From NCBI GenBank assembly GCA_012656075.1, contig JAAKBF010000031.1:1-64000 (forward strand): 64,000 nucleotides of DNA, read 5' to 3'. The notes beneath the pieces were generated by a model that was given only the letters and a program-made list of their open reading frames with translations, searched no databases and was not told the origin of the DNA. Origin of the DNA: Phytophthora hibernalis (Eukaryota > Oomycota > Peronosporomycetes > Peronosporales > Peronosporaceae). Shown here one piece after another: positions 49,098 to 61,929 of the stretch. The position numbers and the translations under genes are program-made. Position 1 is the stretch's first letter; each line of letters begins with the position of its first letter.

Positions 49098-52000
49098 ATG
49101 ACCAGCTCGGCACGGTGGCTCCGGCCGGCGCAGTTCCTCGTGTACCTGGTGCCTGTAGGGGGCATCCCGTCCGACGTGTTCGCGGCCTACGTGCGTCTGC
49201 TGCAGGCGCACAGCGTGCTGCCTCTGCGCAGCTTGACGCGCCCTGGGGCTACGCCGCAGAACTGTCTCCGTTCCGCGGCTTGGACTGGAGCGGCCCTGGC
49301 GTCCTGCGCTTCGTGTTTGTGTCGGCGGCCGAGCGCGTGGACGCGTACGACGGAGAGGACGCGCACGCGAGCCGCCGCGTCGTGGGCGTGCTGGGCGTGT
49401 GCCACAGTCCGTCGCTCACGCTGCGCGACGGACTACGCGCCGCACACGCGCAGTTCGAGGCGTCGGTGCGGCGCTTCCGGGGCTGCTGCTGCACAAACTC
49501 TTCGCCTTCGAGCACGCGTTCGAGGACGCCACGGCGCGCGAGACGCAGGGACTTGCAGATCTCGTCATGTTCCCGGTGCACCACGAGCTGCCAGGTACTG
49601 GCGAGTCCACGGTGAGTCTCCATCTGCAGGTCGTCATGGACACGCTGGCGGTCACGGTACTCATGTCGCTGGAGAGCGTCATCCGGTCCGCCACGTCCGC
49701 CGCTGGCGGAGACCTGGCCAGCGTGTTGCTGGACGTCAACGTGGAGCCGCAGCAGAATCAGCAGACGCAGACGACGCCGTCGTCACCGCTCGTGCTGTCG
49801 CGAGAGAACAAAGGAGACGCAGCGTCGAGTCCCACGGCGCGCGCAGCGTTCGCGCTGGACCCGCGCAATCGGCGGCGGAAGCGGCAATTGGCACGCAGAG
49901 AGAGCTCCTGGGTGACTTTAGTGTACTTGTGAGCTGCGTCTCGGACGCAGTGGACCACTACACGGTGGCGGTCGAAATGCTGCGCGAGGAAGAGCGGCGC
50001 AGTGGTACGCCTGGAGACGCGTTGTGGCTCGCAGCCGCGCTGGAGGGCTTTGCATTTTGTTTGTACACAGAGACACAGGACAGGTTCTCGACCGAGCTGG
50101 TGGAAAAAGCGTCCGAGGCCGTCGCGCTGTATGCGAAGGCTGGGACGACCGAACTCGAGAGTCTGCTGATCGAGAACCTCGGGTGGTATTATGCAGGTGT
50201 GGCGACGGAGACGCTGGCGCGCACGTTGATGCCTGGAGAAGCGAAAGTGCTGGAAAGCGTATGGGCCAAACGCTTGTTGTGGGACGCGCTGGAACGAGGA
50301 CTGATGCTGTTTCCGGAACTACAGACGCAGCGTCAGGTGGAATTCTTGGTCCAGACGAGTCGAATGCTGGAGACGGTGGGTCACCGCCGGCGTGTGGCAC
50401 TCTTTCTGCACGAAGCTGCTTCCCTTTTGTTGGCCCGCAATGCGCCTTCTGTAGACGCGCAGTTGAGGCTACTGCTCTCACCTTCCAGTGCGACGAAGGG
50501 ACCTCAGCGGCAACGGGATTTGGAAGCAGCTCTCTTGCTGGAACGAGTTGCGGCGGAACACTTGGGCATTAAAGACCAGAGTGATCGGAGAGATGATTTA
50601 CCGTGGGAAGTCACGACACAATATCGCAGAAACAAGAGAAAAAGGCTTTGGAGATACCAGTAAATGCATCTACGGGTGCTCCAGACAACTCCTGGCTGAT
50701 CATCCGCTTCCACGTATTACGGCAATTGCTTACCATTGCAAGGATGTTGGGTGACGCACTTCTCGTGGGATCCTACTGCCTCCAACTATTAGAGATGCTG
50801 GTATGGTGCGATTCTATCGCTACACCGACTGCGGATTTGGCGCTCTCTTCCTCGTCACCAGCTTTGAAAAAGGCACCCACTTCATCTGCGGCACTAGAAG
50901 TGGTCCACCTCCAGCAGCCAGCTGCCTCGCTTCGCGTTAGCCAATCCTCTGTAGAGCGTGTTGCGGCGGGGCTTCACGCAAAAAGCAGTGCATACTTCTC
51001 TCCGCCTTCGGGAATTGATACGAGGGTCAGACGCAACTTCATCAACTCCCCATCAGCCACCATGTCCAATGCAGCCGCAACCTTATCGTCGACTCTGACC
51101 AACACACCTCGACTTCTAGCCACACCGCGACAGCAATTCTCCGCTGCAGTGAATGCACTATCTACGAAGGCGTCACCAGCGTTCGCACCTTTTCTCATGC
51201 ACACAACAATCACAATGGAGCTATGACAGGCCGCACAGGTGGCAACGAAGACCGTGCGTCGACGCCTAGATTGGGCAACGTGGCTGATGGGAATGACTTT
51301 GGTGTAGTTGGAGCAAATGGCGATGGCGGGCAGAAAAGTGCTCGAACGTTAGGTGTTGCTGATGGTGAAGTGGAATGGAAATCTCGTCTTGGCACTATGG
51401 CAGAAGCTACTCCTGTGTGGAATTTGCGGTCAAAGACAGAAATTGCCAAAATTGAGCGGAAACTCCTCAATGTGCTGGAGTCTGACTGCATAGCTCTGCG
51501 ATCTAGTGAACAAATACAACTGCCCACTTTTCTACGAGTAGACAAACTCAAGCTTCGCTCAAGATGCAACTTGCAGCACCCTTTTCTATCTCGAGACACA
51601 GCCATGAGGGTGTTTGGAGTTCAATCGGCCTCAAGTAAACAAGAAACGAAATCAGACTTCTTTTATTCACCATTCGAGAAGCAGAAGATGATACAGAAGG
51701 CGGGTCAACACGGGGGTGATGACGAAGATGACAATGACGATGCGCCAGCTATGTATGAACGGGGTTTTCCTGTTCATGAGCGAATCGACCTGCAGTTGAC
51801 TTTGTCAAATCCAACGGGCGTTGCTGTCAAGCTCCAGCAAATTAAAGCATGGGTTACGTTCATTGAGGAGGGAGGCGAAGAAGTCAGCATGGATACAGCT
51901 ACGAAAGATGATGGTGTTGAATTTTACCCTTGCTTTTTCACGCTAGAGCCGCATGAAAAGCGTAAAACGGTGCTGCTTGGGATTCAACCTCTGAGGGTAG

Positions 52001-53709
52001 GAACCTTCCACGTTCGTGGCTGCTTCATAAAGGCATTTAACATCAAGACATCCTTCCAGCTGAAAGAGCCTGTCGTCATCCGCGTCGAAGGCGAGTTGCC
52101 AATGGTTTCGCTGTCGCTACGTGAGCATGGCTCGATAGCACTTCCGGATGGCGAGAAAGTTGCTGCAGCGGCGATGACAACGCAACCACCGAATGCCAAG
52201 ATGCGCATCGCGATGTTTGCAACCGAGACGAAACGATGTGTAATTCGTGTCCGCAGTACTGGAAACCGGCGAATCACGAACTACAGGCTAGCAGTCACTG
52301 TCCAGCATCGACATGCAGCCAAGAAGACGTGTGTAGTCTTCAACAACTTGCCGTCAGCCTCCACTGCAGCGGAGAGTAGTACGCAGACTTCAAATTCTCC
52401 ATCCAGCAATACCAATGACAAGGCGGCCAACAATGGCCAAATTGAGACACCGTATCTGGTGTTGAGCTGCGCCGAGGTTATATCCGCTCCACTTCCGCTT
52501 ACGAGCGGTGATTTCGTGAGTATCCCTTTTGAAGTAGCGCTTCGAGGAAGTAACAACCAAGGTGAGCCCCTGGACGACGAAATCCAGATAGAATGGAGTT
52601 TTGTGTACGCGGACGAGGGTCACTCCCATGGAAATGGTGCGGTTGAAGATATTTTCTATCGAGAGAGCAAATTAGCGTTGGAGTTGATGTCACTTCCGTC
52701 GCTAACGCTTCGGTCGGTGTCAATGCTATCTTGTAGCTTGGAAAAGATCCCGGCGAATGGCCTGGACAAGGGAAGCGTGGCTTTCTGTGATGGTAGCTCG
52801 GCGCAGACCGTGACGACTGATCATCCTTACTGCGCTATCATGGTTCATGTCGTCAATCCGACGGAAACGACATTTCGCTTTCAGTTGCACCGCGACATTG
52901 ACGACAGCGGCGATGCCACCTGCGAAGCTGAAATCGGTCGTCAGTGCTCTCGCCGGTTTGTGGTCGAAGTTCCTCGCTTACAGGCCTTAGCTGCAGACCA
53001 AAAGTCTGCCAATTTACCCGAAGTGCTAAACGATTTGCTGGAGATGGAGTGGGGAACTTACTTTGGGACACATGGGCGCTTGCTCTACGAGGCGTACCAC
53101 TTTGGATCGATCGCTGAGCATGAGCAAGCGAAGCTAGAGCTTCTGTTACCGTTAGTAAGTTTCCAGATTCAGTCTCCTCTTGCCGAAAGTGCGCCAGTGA
53201 TGGCGAATGGAGATGTTCGTGAATCAAAGCGTGGAAGGAACAGAAGCTCATCGCTCCACCCGTTGAGCTTCTTCCAGGTGACGCACTTACGCGCTGCCTC
53301 TCGGACTCTTCAGGCTGGATTGTTCCAATATATTCCGATCGACATCGTGATTCAGCGGGCAATCGACGGTGATACTACAAATCAGCAAGTATGTGGCGTG
53401 GAAGTGGAGGTTATGATCACGGAAGAAGGCGAGGAGGAAAGTGTTTGCGCGGCAAGTGACCACGTTATGGTTGTAGGCTTGCTTAAAACACAAGTCCACT
53501 GGGATGACCCAGCAGACGATGCTGCAAAGTGCCACAAGATTCAATGTACGTTTGTGTCGGAGGGGAATTTTCGCGTTATGGTGTGCGGTCGGGTGCTTAC
53601 CCCGGATATGCAACAAGTTGGTGGCAAGGTTTGGTGCCATCAGCCATTGCACATTTGCGTCCGATCTGAAGACGTTATTGTCGCGGAGAAAGCCGCGAGT
53701 ATTATTTAA
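49098..53709 (+). CDS. TRAPPC9: TRAPP II subunit TRAPPC9/Trs120, frame-broken
   Basis: A large subunit of the TRAPP II tethering and Rab-activating complex at the late Golgi. Successive frames form one protein of about 1,535 aa: FLVYLVPVGGIPSDVFAAYV at the start, RGLDWSGPGVLRFVFVSA, LLLHKLFAFEHAFEDATARE (about 49480), the TPR-like part (LLGDFSVLVSCVSDAVDHYT), then LERVAAEHLGI, HVLRQLLTIARMLGDALLVG and the long C-terminal frame 51223-53709. That last frame contains NPTGVAVKLQQIKAWVTF and HVVNPTETTFRFQLH of the Ig-like folds. Five single-base losses (about 49233 CCC, 49480 GGGG, 49905, 50636 AAAAA, 51215) all shift the frame the same way; no stop-rich or diverged part is seen. I regard the gene as intact in nature. 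Confidence 0.85.
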
Positions 53710-53930
53710 GAGTGATAAGAGAGCTATCTATCAGCGTGCGTTCTTGCTGATTTACATCCTGGCAGGACATTGAAGTTGGGCGTCATTCAACGAGAGTGAT
53801 GGTCAAACTTCAACTTGCATTTATAGTGTTCGAAACGTGTGTGATGTATTGGTATTTGTGGAAGCTGTTGGGCGTGGCCTCAAGCGACTGTCGAATTGAG
53901 GTGTTTACGCAGTAGGGTGCGTAGGTGGCA

Positions 53931-55431
53931 ATGGCGAACGACTACTTCCAGATCCGCAAGTTGCTTTGGGACGAGATCAAGCTCAGTGTGCGCGCGTCAG
54001 AGGAGGAGGAACTGCGAAGTGCTGTTGGAAGTCACCTGATCGAAGGAAACGAGGTTTGGCGCTTTGTACTCTGCAGATTTGCTGTACGGGAGAGACTCAA
54101 TTCGATCGATGCGTGTTTGCATTACAGGATCTACGACAGGAGCTGGCGGTGCTGGTCGAGATTCTGGCCGAGTTCCAGCAGCAAAACGACGACATCCGGG
54201 TGCGCACTTTATTTTCTGTCTTCACGAACTCGACAGTTCAATACGCTAACAGCGAACTTTGACGATAGGATGCTCTAGCGAAGCGACCGCACATTCCCGA
54301 ACCCCCAGGCCGACCTTTGTTGATCGAAAACTGAAGCTCTTGGCTGCAGATATGCACAAGAACCACAGCCAGACGGCTATTCGATCTGCGAAGAACTCCG
54401 AGGTACTGGACTATGTATTGGCGACAGCGGACACCTCCAACTCTTCTGCCTACCAGACACCGATGACACCTAAGATGGAAGATATATCACCGAGAGGATT
54501 TTCAGAAGACCATGGAGACGGTGTTGTCCTTCGACCAGGTACTGCGAGCGGAAGGCGCCCCGTGACTTCTGGTTCTCAGCGACCAGTGTCAAGAGGTTCA
54601 ACAATATCAGTCTCCTCGATCACGGCACTACTCGAAAGTCCTGAGGTAAGTTGTTTCTTTTACGCGTACTGGGAGATGTTGGGAAGCTGACATTGTATCG
54701 TCCTGCATGCAGGTGTATCGTCGTCTAAACCTTGACGAGATCGACGCGATCAGAGAGGACCTACGATACGCATTGCATGACGAGCGTCAGTTGTTGCTTG
54801 AAGACATTGATTTTATTCAGGTGCAGCTTCAGTCGTTGCAGCTTCTACCCCGAACAATGGCACTCACCTGTGACCTACATTGCAGGGTTGTTTAGAAATG
54901 GAGAAAGATTTGATCGATGATGATCGACGAAAAGTTGCTGGAGTGAAGCCCCCACCAACGCTGAGCGATTTGCACGACCTTCGAAAGATATTGGAGAAAA
55001 CGCTGGAGGATCAGGTAAAGTCAACTTCCTTGACGTTAAATGCTGGATGTGCGGTTGACTCTTTTCATCGTCTGTCATCGGGTGTAGGAGGCAATCGGGG
55101 AGATGGAAGGCATACTCAACAAAGCGAGGAATTCAAGTTCGTTTGTCCGAAGCCGAATGTACGATCAGAGCTTTCCAACTGTGTGCCGGAAATGACTTCC
55201 TGTTTCTAACTAAACCACTCTTCTTGATGCAGGTTTGCCCCGGTACCTCCACTCGAAACCCCGAGTTTCACCCCTCCGTCGCGAGGTGAATCGCCAGCAA
55301 GTACTCGACTTCCCTCTTTATGCGCTTCATCTTCACCCTCGCCATCACTGTCGCGGACCGGGTCAGCAATAAGAGTGCTCAAAATTCGGCACCTTGTACA
55401 GGAGTCTAGAGACGAGCCTTATTTATCATAA
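53931..55431 (+). CDS. Coiled-coil protein, CCDC24-like
   Basis: About seven small exons. Exon 1 starts MANDYFQIRKLLWDEIKLSV; exon 2 is DLRQELAVLVEILAEFQQQN; exon 3 is DALAKRPHIPEPPGRPLLIE and a Ser/Thr-rich part; the later exons are VYRRLNLDEIDAIREDLRYA, CLEMEKDLIDDDRRKVAGVK with LHDLRKILEKTLEDQ, then EAIGEMEGILNKARNS and a Ser/Pro tail. The order resembles vertebrate CCDC24, a poorly known coiled-coil protein. Borders are GT..AG with introns of about 65-80 nt. I cannot assign a function. The identity is moderate; a generic coiled-coil protein is the fallback. Confidence 0.6.
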
Positions 55432-55526
55432 CAAAGCAGAAAGCTTTGCGCAAGTCAACGTGACTTTTATGTTAATTGTAGCTGATCTGTTCATACCTGC
55501 TTGCTTCTTACAGGATCAAGGAGCTA

Positions 55527-58500
55527 TCATTCTTCGTCGACAGACTGCAGCCCAATTTCGGTAAATTCAAGGTTGTTATCGGATTCTTTGCGTTCCGTTG
55601 CTTTCGTCTTGGATGCAGCGGCAGCCGGTCGAGGAGGACGCAGCGCAGTGCCATCGAAAGCCTCGTCGATAACCTTGCTCGGGTTCGATCGACCTCGGTC
55701 CAAAACATCCTTCATAATGAGAGGAATCTCATCCGATCGAGACTGCATCGTGTCGTGGAGCTGCGAGGCCAGCGCAACATACAGCTGAATGATGAACAGA
55801 AAATATGAGTCAGCAGGGAAAGGCTCAAACACAACATGAAAGACTCACCCTATTCATGCCAGACAGCACGCTGGCCTGCTTGTTGCACTCAGGATACAGT
55901 ACCCCACTTCGCAGCGCCACAACACACTGAAGCGTAACATTGATGAGCACACATGCAAAGGGAAAGTGGCGAGTCGGGTGCTGGGAGAGTGCGTGGAAGC
56001 GGTACGCGAGATCAGGGTAGCTCTCAACCAAGTACAGCATTTGAAGTAGCGAGAGTACGCCGCACCCACGCAAATCCGTGGACGGATCGGAGCCCTGAAA
56101 GCCGATATCCTCCCAATGTCTGCCGATGAGAAGAACGTCTCGAGGTGTCTTCATAATTTTCATGTAGATTGTTTGCAGGACCCCTACAACGATATTATTG
56201 TGCGCATCGAATCCAGTTGCAGCGATGCAAAACACACGATCACACTCCTCGATTGCCCCAACAAAAGTGAGTCGTGGGCGTGACAGACACGTCAAGCACG
56301 AGCCACGAGGAAAGTCCTCCGAAACAATGCTGTCTCTGTGCTGCATGACGTCGGGCGTCTCAGCATAGTACCCGGCTGCTTCTGCATATGACATCCGCGA
56401 CACTGCCTCGGGGCTGTTTCCGACCTTCACAGATCCCGATTCCTCGCCTTCCCGCGATTGCCTGTGCTGCACCAGTTTAATCTCTCTCCACTCGGTCTCG
56501 TCGGCTTCACTTTTCTCAGTTATCGTTTTTGTGTCTTCAGCATTTTCATCATCCACTTTCGGGCTTTCAACATTCTTGTCGTTGTATGCATTGTCTTCAC
56601 CCTCGGTGTCATCGTCGTTAGTTTCTTCCGCTATGGTGCTGGTGGCTCCATGCGGCTGACTAAAAATGCGCCCCATGACGGACGTTGAACGATCCACTTC
56701 GGGAACCTGACGCCCTTCAGCTTTCTTGTTCTCTTCATCCATCAGAACTTCTTGATCCCCAAGGCCTCGCTTGTACATGCTGTGGAGCTCAGTTAAGGAT
56801 AGTGCATCGGTATCAACGGCTGCTTCGTTTGCAGCAGTTGTCAATTCAGCTTGAGCAGCAGCTACTTTGTTGTTTGCGATAAGCCGCTTTTCTTCGTCAG
56901 TTGACCGCCTGAGCTCTTCCATCAGTTCTTCCTCCTCCTTCCGCTTTTTGGCCTCCAACGATTCTCGACGCGCTTTGAGAATTTCTTCCGACAAAGAACT
57001 CGAGTCGACAGGCTCGATGTCGAAAGAAAATTCGTCGTCGGCTGCAGTAGCAGTAGAATCATCACATTTGCTGGGACTTGTGTTGGCTGCTACTGAAAAC
57101 GACAAGTCGGTTGCCAGCTCCATCTCATTTTCAAACTCGCGCTCGTCAGGGAACGCTGGACCACTAGGCAGAGAGTAGCTGCTTTCCTTTTCATCGGCAA
57201 GGGGTTCGTCACCTTTCTTACGCATGTTCTGGTACGAAATACCGAAAGTAGCGTCCACGCCGAATTGGCTCGACCTGGATCCGCCAGCCATTTTGTGAAT
57301 ATCGGAGAAGGGGCTGCCTGGTTCAAGTGTCGTGACGTGCGAAACGCGAGCTTCTTCACCGAAGGAAAGGTCCATTGTGCGCGTGTCGTCAACTTTGCTG
57401 TTGGGTAATGCCTTCAAAAGAGCATTGTCCTCATCAGTACTGGTGTCTACCTTTTTGTCACTGGTGGTTGCTGCTCAGTGGATTGAGTGCGCATTGATAG
57501 CCGCTGTTTTTCTTCAATCTGGAGACTGCTCACCACCGCCGAATCAACCTCCAACACGTCTTCATCATCGTCATCTGGATTGCCCAGCTGCAAGGGAGGT
57601 GGTAATGCTGTGGTCTCGACATCCTCTTCACCCTGAGATTCGTCCGAGTCATCACTGTCGTCTTCGGTGGGGTTCATTGAGCCAATTATGACAGGGACAA
57701 CTGTGGGCGCTGGCGGGGGCACAATAGTTAAGGCTGAGGCTTCCTCCTTGTCTTCACTGTCGTTATTTGGCTGGACAAGTGGCATATCCAGCGTTTTCTC
57801 GATTGTATTGTCAGTGTCGTCGTTATCGATAGTTGGGGTGGCGATCCGGACTGCATCGAGTAACTCGGTTACCGAGGCATCCCCTTCACCGTCATTAGTC
57901 GGAATTTTCGCTAAAACTTTCGTATCCATTTCCACCTCACCACTTGAGTCCTCTTCTTCATTCTCAACATTGTTTGGAGCTGGCGATTCCTGTTTTTGAG
58001 TAGGTTCCGTTGCCTCCAATTCGTTTGCTGAGGACTGGGTGCGATGTTCATTAAGATCCTCATCAGTTGCAAGATCGAGCACAGCTTGCACAACGTCTTC
58101 ATCTGAGAGCGAGGGCGGCTGGTCGGATTGGGTCGGTTCCTGCAAAAGCGAGCTATCTTGCTCTTCACCGTTGAGAGGACGCGAACTCGTCTCTGTGTTG
58201 TTGTCTGTATCTGAAGAAATCTCGGAAGTTAGGATGGTTCAAATAGTCAAAGTCAAATGCAGCATGAAGAAACCAAAACCGACGCACCCTTTGCCTGCAC
58301 CGGGGAGGAAGGTGCCGACGTCGAGTCATGGAACTCCTCCGAGTTGTCGACCTGCGTTTCGTCCTCTGCGCATAGCAGACAGAGTTGTCAGTTCTGCAAT
58401 TTGAGCACTGCATTCTTCGTAGCAGCTAACCATCGAGGGTGGTCACGGCGTCTAGCTGGCTCAGAATGTCGTCCGTAGTTGCATCTCCTCCACCTAGCAA

Positions 58501-58808
58501 CAGAAGCCCAGTTACGTATTTTGTCAGAATCAATGCACCGTGTTAAGTAAAATCCCCTCAACCTTCGCCGTCTTGGTCCCCGTCCGTATCGAAGAAAGCC
58601 TCGGCATCTGTATGTGCACAAAACTTGAGACTGGCTCCCAACTAAGGCGAATATGACTACAAACCTTCGAAGTCTTCACCCTCGCCTTCTACATCATGGA
58701 GCAGATCTGTAACAACAACGAAACATTTGCTATGTGACCACAAAGACACCATTTTGATTTGATTCTACCCAACACACCGTCCAGCACATCCACATCTGCA
58801 GATTCCAT
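55527..58808 (-). CDS. ELMO-domain protein with long acidic N-terminal region and micro-exons
   Basis: Eight exons. Exons 1-5 are tiny and acidic: 58808-58778 (MESADVDVLD), 58706-58665 (LLHDVEGEGEDFE), 58607-58563 (AEAFFDTDGDQDGE), 58493-58431, 58365-58288. Exon 6 (58210-55849) encodes a Glu/Asp/Ser-rich region and coiled coil (ARRESLEAKKRKEEEELMEE), and then the ELMO domain: WEDIGFQGSDPSTDLRGCGV, LSLLQMLYLVESYPDLAYRF, HFPFACVLINVTL. The last exon (55784-55527) follows. ELMO proteins act with small GTPases of the Rac or ARF type. One A is missing in ACAAAAAGG near 57437. The stop is at 55527. Confidence 0.8.
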
Positions 58809-61357
58809 CGGAGTCAGCTGTAAGAGATCTCAACTTCCCCTCGCTCCTTTTAAGCCGATTGATATTGCCAAGAAGGTGCTGCTACGCGACGTTTTGTTTC
58901 GGTGTGGTTACGCCAAAGAGTTTTTTTAGCGCAGAAGAACTGTCATATTTGATATTTCCCACGAAGTCGGCGAAGGTGATGTAACACATGGGTAATTTAT
59001 TACTTCTACAGAAATACATACTATAATACCTGATGCATTTAACTGGGATAGCAGTAAGTATTTGGCCCGGTATTATTGAAGCCTGTTTTACCGAGACCAG
59101 TATTACTGAAGTCGGTAGTACCGAAGGCTTTCATGTGGCGGATTGATATTAATGCAAGTGACAGATTGGTAGTGATGGATTGACAGATTCAAGTCTTGGC
59201 TGATATCACGATTTGAGCGCTCCGGATTGCCAGCTTCTGAAGATTAATGTCCAGTATGTGGAAGACTGTCCGGAGAGCCTGCACCTGGGTGATTTGGGCA
59301 AGTACCTGACACCCACACGAAATTGGAGTAAGCTTACCGCCCATGTGCTCTTACCGATATCTTGCTTTAAAAAGCATGGATTTTGCCAAGCCTTCAATGA
59401 GGGTGTGGGTTCCCTGAAGGAAAATAGGCCAGAGCGATAAATTTGTGACTCAAATAAAGAGGTTAGATCATACTTTGTTGCCACAGAGTGTGGCTCATAT
59501 AACATGTGTGCATTTAAGCGAAAGCCATACTAAATCCAAGTCAAATATTTGGCTCCACTAGATTTTGGATCTTATAAACGGCGGTCAAATAGAGAGGATC
59601 ATATAAACAGGTGTGACTGTAGAATGCATTGTCATGCAAAAGTATGCGTGTATTTTATTAAGTGTCCGATCCAAAATTCAAAAGTAATAGGTCTCAACCC
59701 CATTTTGAGACCCGCGTTGGAGATGCTCTATAACCGATTCAAAATTTCCACGCATCTGTAGGTCCATACGATTTGAAAGGTTATTTAGAAATTGGGGTGC
59801 TCGCCGAGGAAGCAGATCACATGTATTACATGTACAACTGAAGTACGTTCCTAGTATTGATGCATCTGTATGTACAAGGTCTCGAAGGGTTTTGTTTTGT
59901 ATTACAAGGTCTTGTGAGAATTTATTTTCTCAAACAAAAAGAGTAGTACAGATTTCGCCCTCACTTCTGACCAAGGTACTACTGTCATGACTTCCTAGGG
60001 ATATTTATTATAGAAGGTTTTCATATTTCTAGACGCACGCACAATGCTCTCTGTCACGCTCTCGTCTCCGTCAAAGCAAGGGTTCTCGCTAATGCCAATA
60101 AAGATAACCCCAGTGTCGCGGAAGAAGTTGCTTATCACGTGTCTTCTTCTTGTCTTGCCAGATCGCGTCGCTCCACTCCATAGCACGCCGCTGATCGACT
60201 GTGTAGGATTTCTTGTCTGGTGCTTCATCTTGCTATACACCCATTCTAGTTGTTTGCGCAGATAGCCTTCTTGTCTTCATACATGTACTCGTTGGCCCAT
60301 TGCCCCAGGCGATGCTTCAGCTTCGGCGACAACACCTTGAGCGGTTCCCGGCGATGACCGTCGTCGTACGCGTCAATATGTGTGGCGTTGCTATTAGTAT
60401 GGCGCTAATCGTGGGTGATCAGGCTTGCGTGGAAGCTTGCGGGGGCGGTTGCCTGAGTGGTGTGAGGTGACCTATGCAGTGCCATCGATTCTTTTCGCGG
60501 ATTTCGGGTTTTTCTACCTTTGGAAAATAATAATATAAGTAACTTACAGGTTATGGATTAAACACGGTGTCAGAAGTGAGGGCGAAATTTGTATTAATAC
60601 ATGTAGTGAGAAACAAACGAAATTTGCATTTGACCAACAGCGACGCTACAAGTACCGGTACAGTAATCTGCGTGAATAGGCAACGCCTGATATATATGGG
60701 TTGACAGGGTGTATAAGGAATGCATAAAGAGCAAAGACGAGCAACCTAATGTTTAAGTACCTCCTCCTCATCTCGCTGCTGCTGGCATTATTTCAATTTT
60801 TGCAGGATATAAGTTGTACACCCGTTGCTTATTCACGCAGATTACTGTACACGTTTTTGTTTTCGTGCATTAGTTGTAGGCTCGTGCTAGTGGTACAAAA
60901 CGAGTCTACTGAAACTTAATTTTTGTGGAGGATATGTATGATTTAGAGTCTTTTTCTACATCGTATAAACTTTGAAGTCGCCTGGAGGACGGATGTCATC
61001 TTGCTTCAAATCATGAAAGTCGGAGATGCCGACAGGAAAACTACACCCGAGCCTCACCCTTGAAAACCCTGAGAGCGGTGACACAACCCTAAGCTGAGCT
61101 AGGTGTGACCCTGCTTGGTCCTGGGTTTAAGCCCGCGTGCTGCGCACACGGATCCTGAAACCGCAGACGTTGTTTCGGTCTGCCAAGCGAGTTGCTTCCA
61201 CCCCCTTTATCCCGGGGATGTGTTGTTTTGTACCACTAGTTAGTTCCTTAGTTGTAAAGTGCGCGGTCTTAAAATGAAATCGTGGCCTTATTAATGGTTT
61301 GGCCATTAACCGTATGGTACATGACACACACACTTTATAATAGTTTGTGCGGTAGTG
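58809..61357. other. Gene-poor spacer with eroded repeats
   Basis: No complete gene. AT-rich, with scattered CATGTA words (59820-59850, 60600) and an ORF remnant described separately. At 59070-59125 the words ACCGAGACCAGTATTACTGA and GTAGTACCGAAGG form a short degenerate repeat. Confidence 0.5.
59995..60400 (-). pseudogene. Unrecognised ORF remnant, possible P-loop fragment
   Basis: Two minus-strand frames join at about 60240: REPLKVLSPKLKHRLGQWAN, then EYMYEDKKAICANN, continuing LEWVYSKMKHQTRNPTQSIS, GVLWSGATRSGKTRR, VISNFFRDTGVIFIGISENP. SGATRSGKT resembles, but does not match, a Walker A motif (GxxxxGKT is present as GATRSGKT). I do not recognise the family. The lack of a start and the isolation suggest a repeat remnant. 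Confidence 0.4.
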
Positions 61358-61921
61358 TTACGATTGGTGGGGTGGGGGTCGGCACTGACTTGTCTGTGCA
61401 GTGGAGTGGATCGGAGGCATCCACATATTTCTTGACGGGGATCTCTGTCCGAACGTTGGCAGCTGCCGGATGGGCCCACCAGGCTGACGCAGCCCCGGGA
61501 GACTCTTCTCCCACATGCTGGCGCAGTGGAAACCCATGGACGACACCTGCTTGGCCACTTGGGCCATACGCTGCTGCTGGTGCTGCCCTGAGCGTGCGTG
61601 GCACAAGGAAACGGCCTCCTCCTGCTCGTCGTAGAATGCTTCAGGCGAGGCCGAGAAGTCAAAGGCGTTGAATCCCATGAGCATCTCCGTGCCAGCCGAC
61701 GCGGGCCAATTGCCGTCGTCCTGTTGGTTGGGGAGCTGCTGCTTCTGGCGCCACTTGGCCGAGATTTTGCGCTTGCGGCCTTCGTCCACGTCCAGGTCTT
61801 CGACACTAGGGCTGGGTGTGAGCTGCTGTGCCCGCGTGCGGAGCAGGCGGCGGTGGCGGGCGCGAAACCGCTCGACCTCGGCGGCCTCGTCGTCGACGGT
61901 AGGCGATACGAATTGCAGCAT
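61358..61921 (-). CDS. Hypothetical protein, 187 aa
   Basis: An open frame from MLQFVSPTVDDEAAEVERFR with a basic helical segment (RFRARHRRLLRTRAQQL), RKRKISAKWRQKQQL (possible nuclear localisation), Gln-rich runs (QHQQQRMAQVAKQ) and FDFSASPEAFYDEQEEAVSL. Codon composition (high GC at third positions) is like the housekeeping genes, so I believe it is coding. The N-terminal ERFRARHRRLLRTRAQQ resembles the basic part of a bZIP, but the leucine heptads are not evident. The real start and exon structure are uncertain. No homologue is recognised. Confidence 0.5.
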   Translation of the reverse strand: MLQFVSPTVDDEAAEVERFRARHRRLLRTRAQQLTPSPSVEDLDVDEGRKRKISAKWRQKQQLPNQQDDGNWPASAGTEMLMGFNAFDFSASPEAFYDEQEEAVSLCHARSGQHQQQRMAQVAKQVSSMGFHCASMWEKSLPGLRQPGGPIRQLPTFGQRSPSRNMWMPPIHSTAQTSQCRPPPHQS

Positions 61922-61929
61922 GGGAACAA

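Noticed and set aside
61080..61150. Possible tRNA-like sequence around CTGGGTTTAAGCCC
   Set aside because: No cloverleaf with anticodon arm and T-arm GGTTCRA could be built.
61306..61929. 207-codon frame overlapping the 187-aa hypothetical protein
   Set aside because: Its Ser/Arg/Thr-rich composition looks like an off-frame shadow; the other frame has helical and Gln-rich segments of normal composition.
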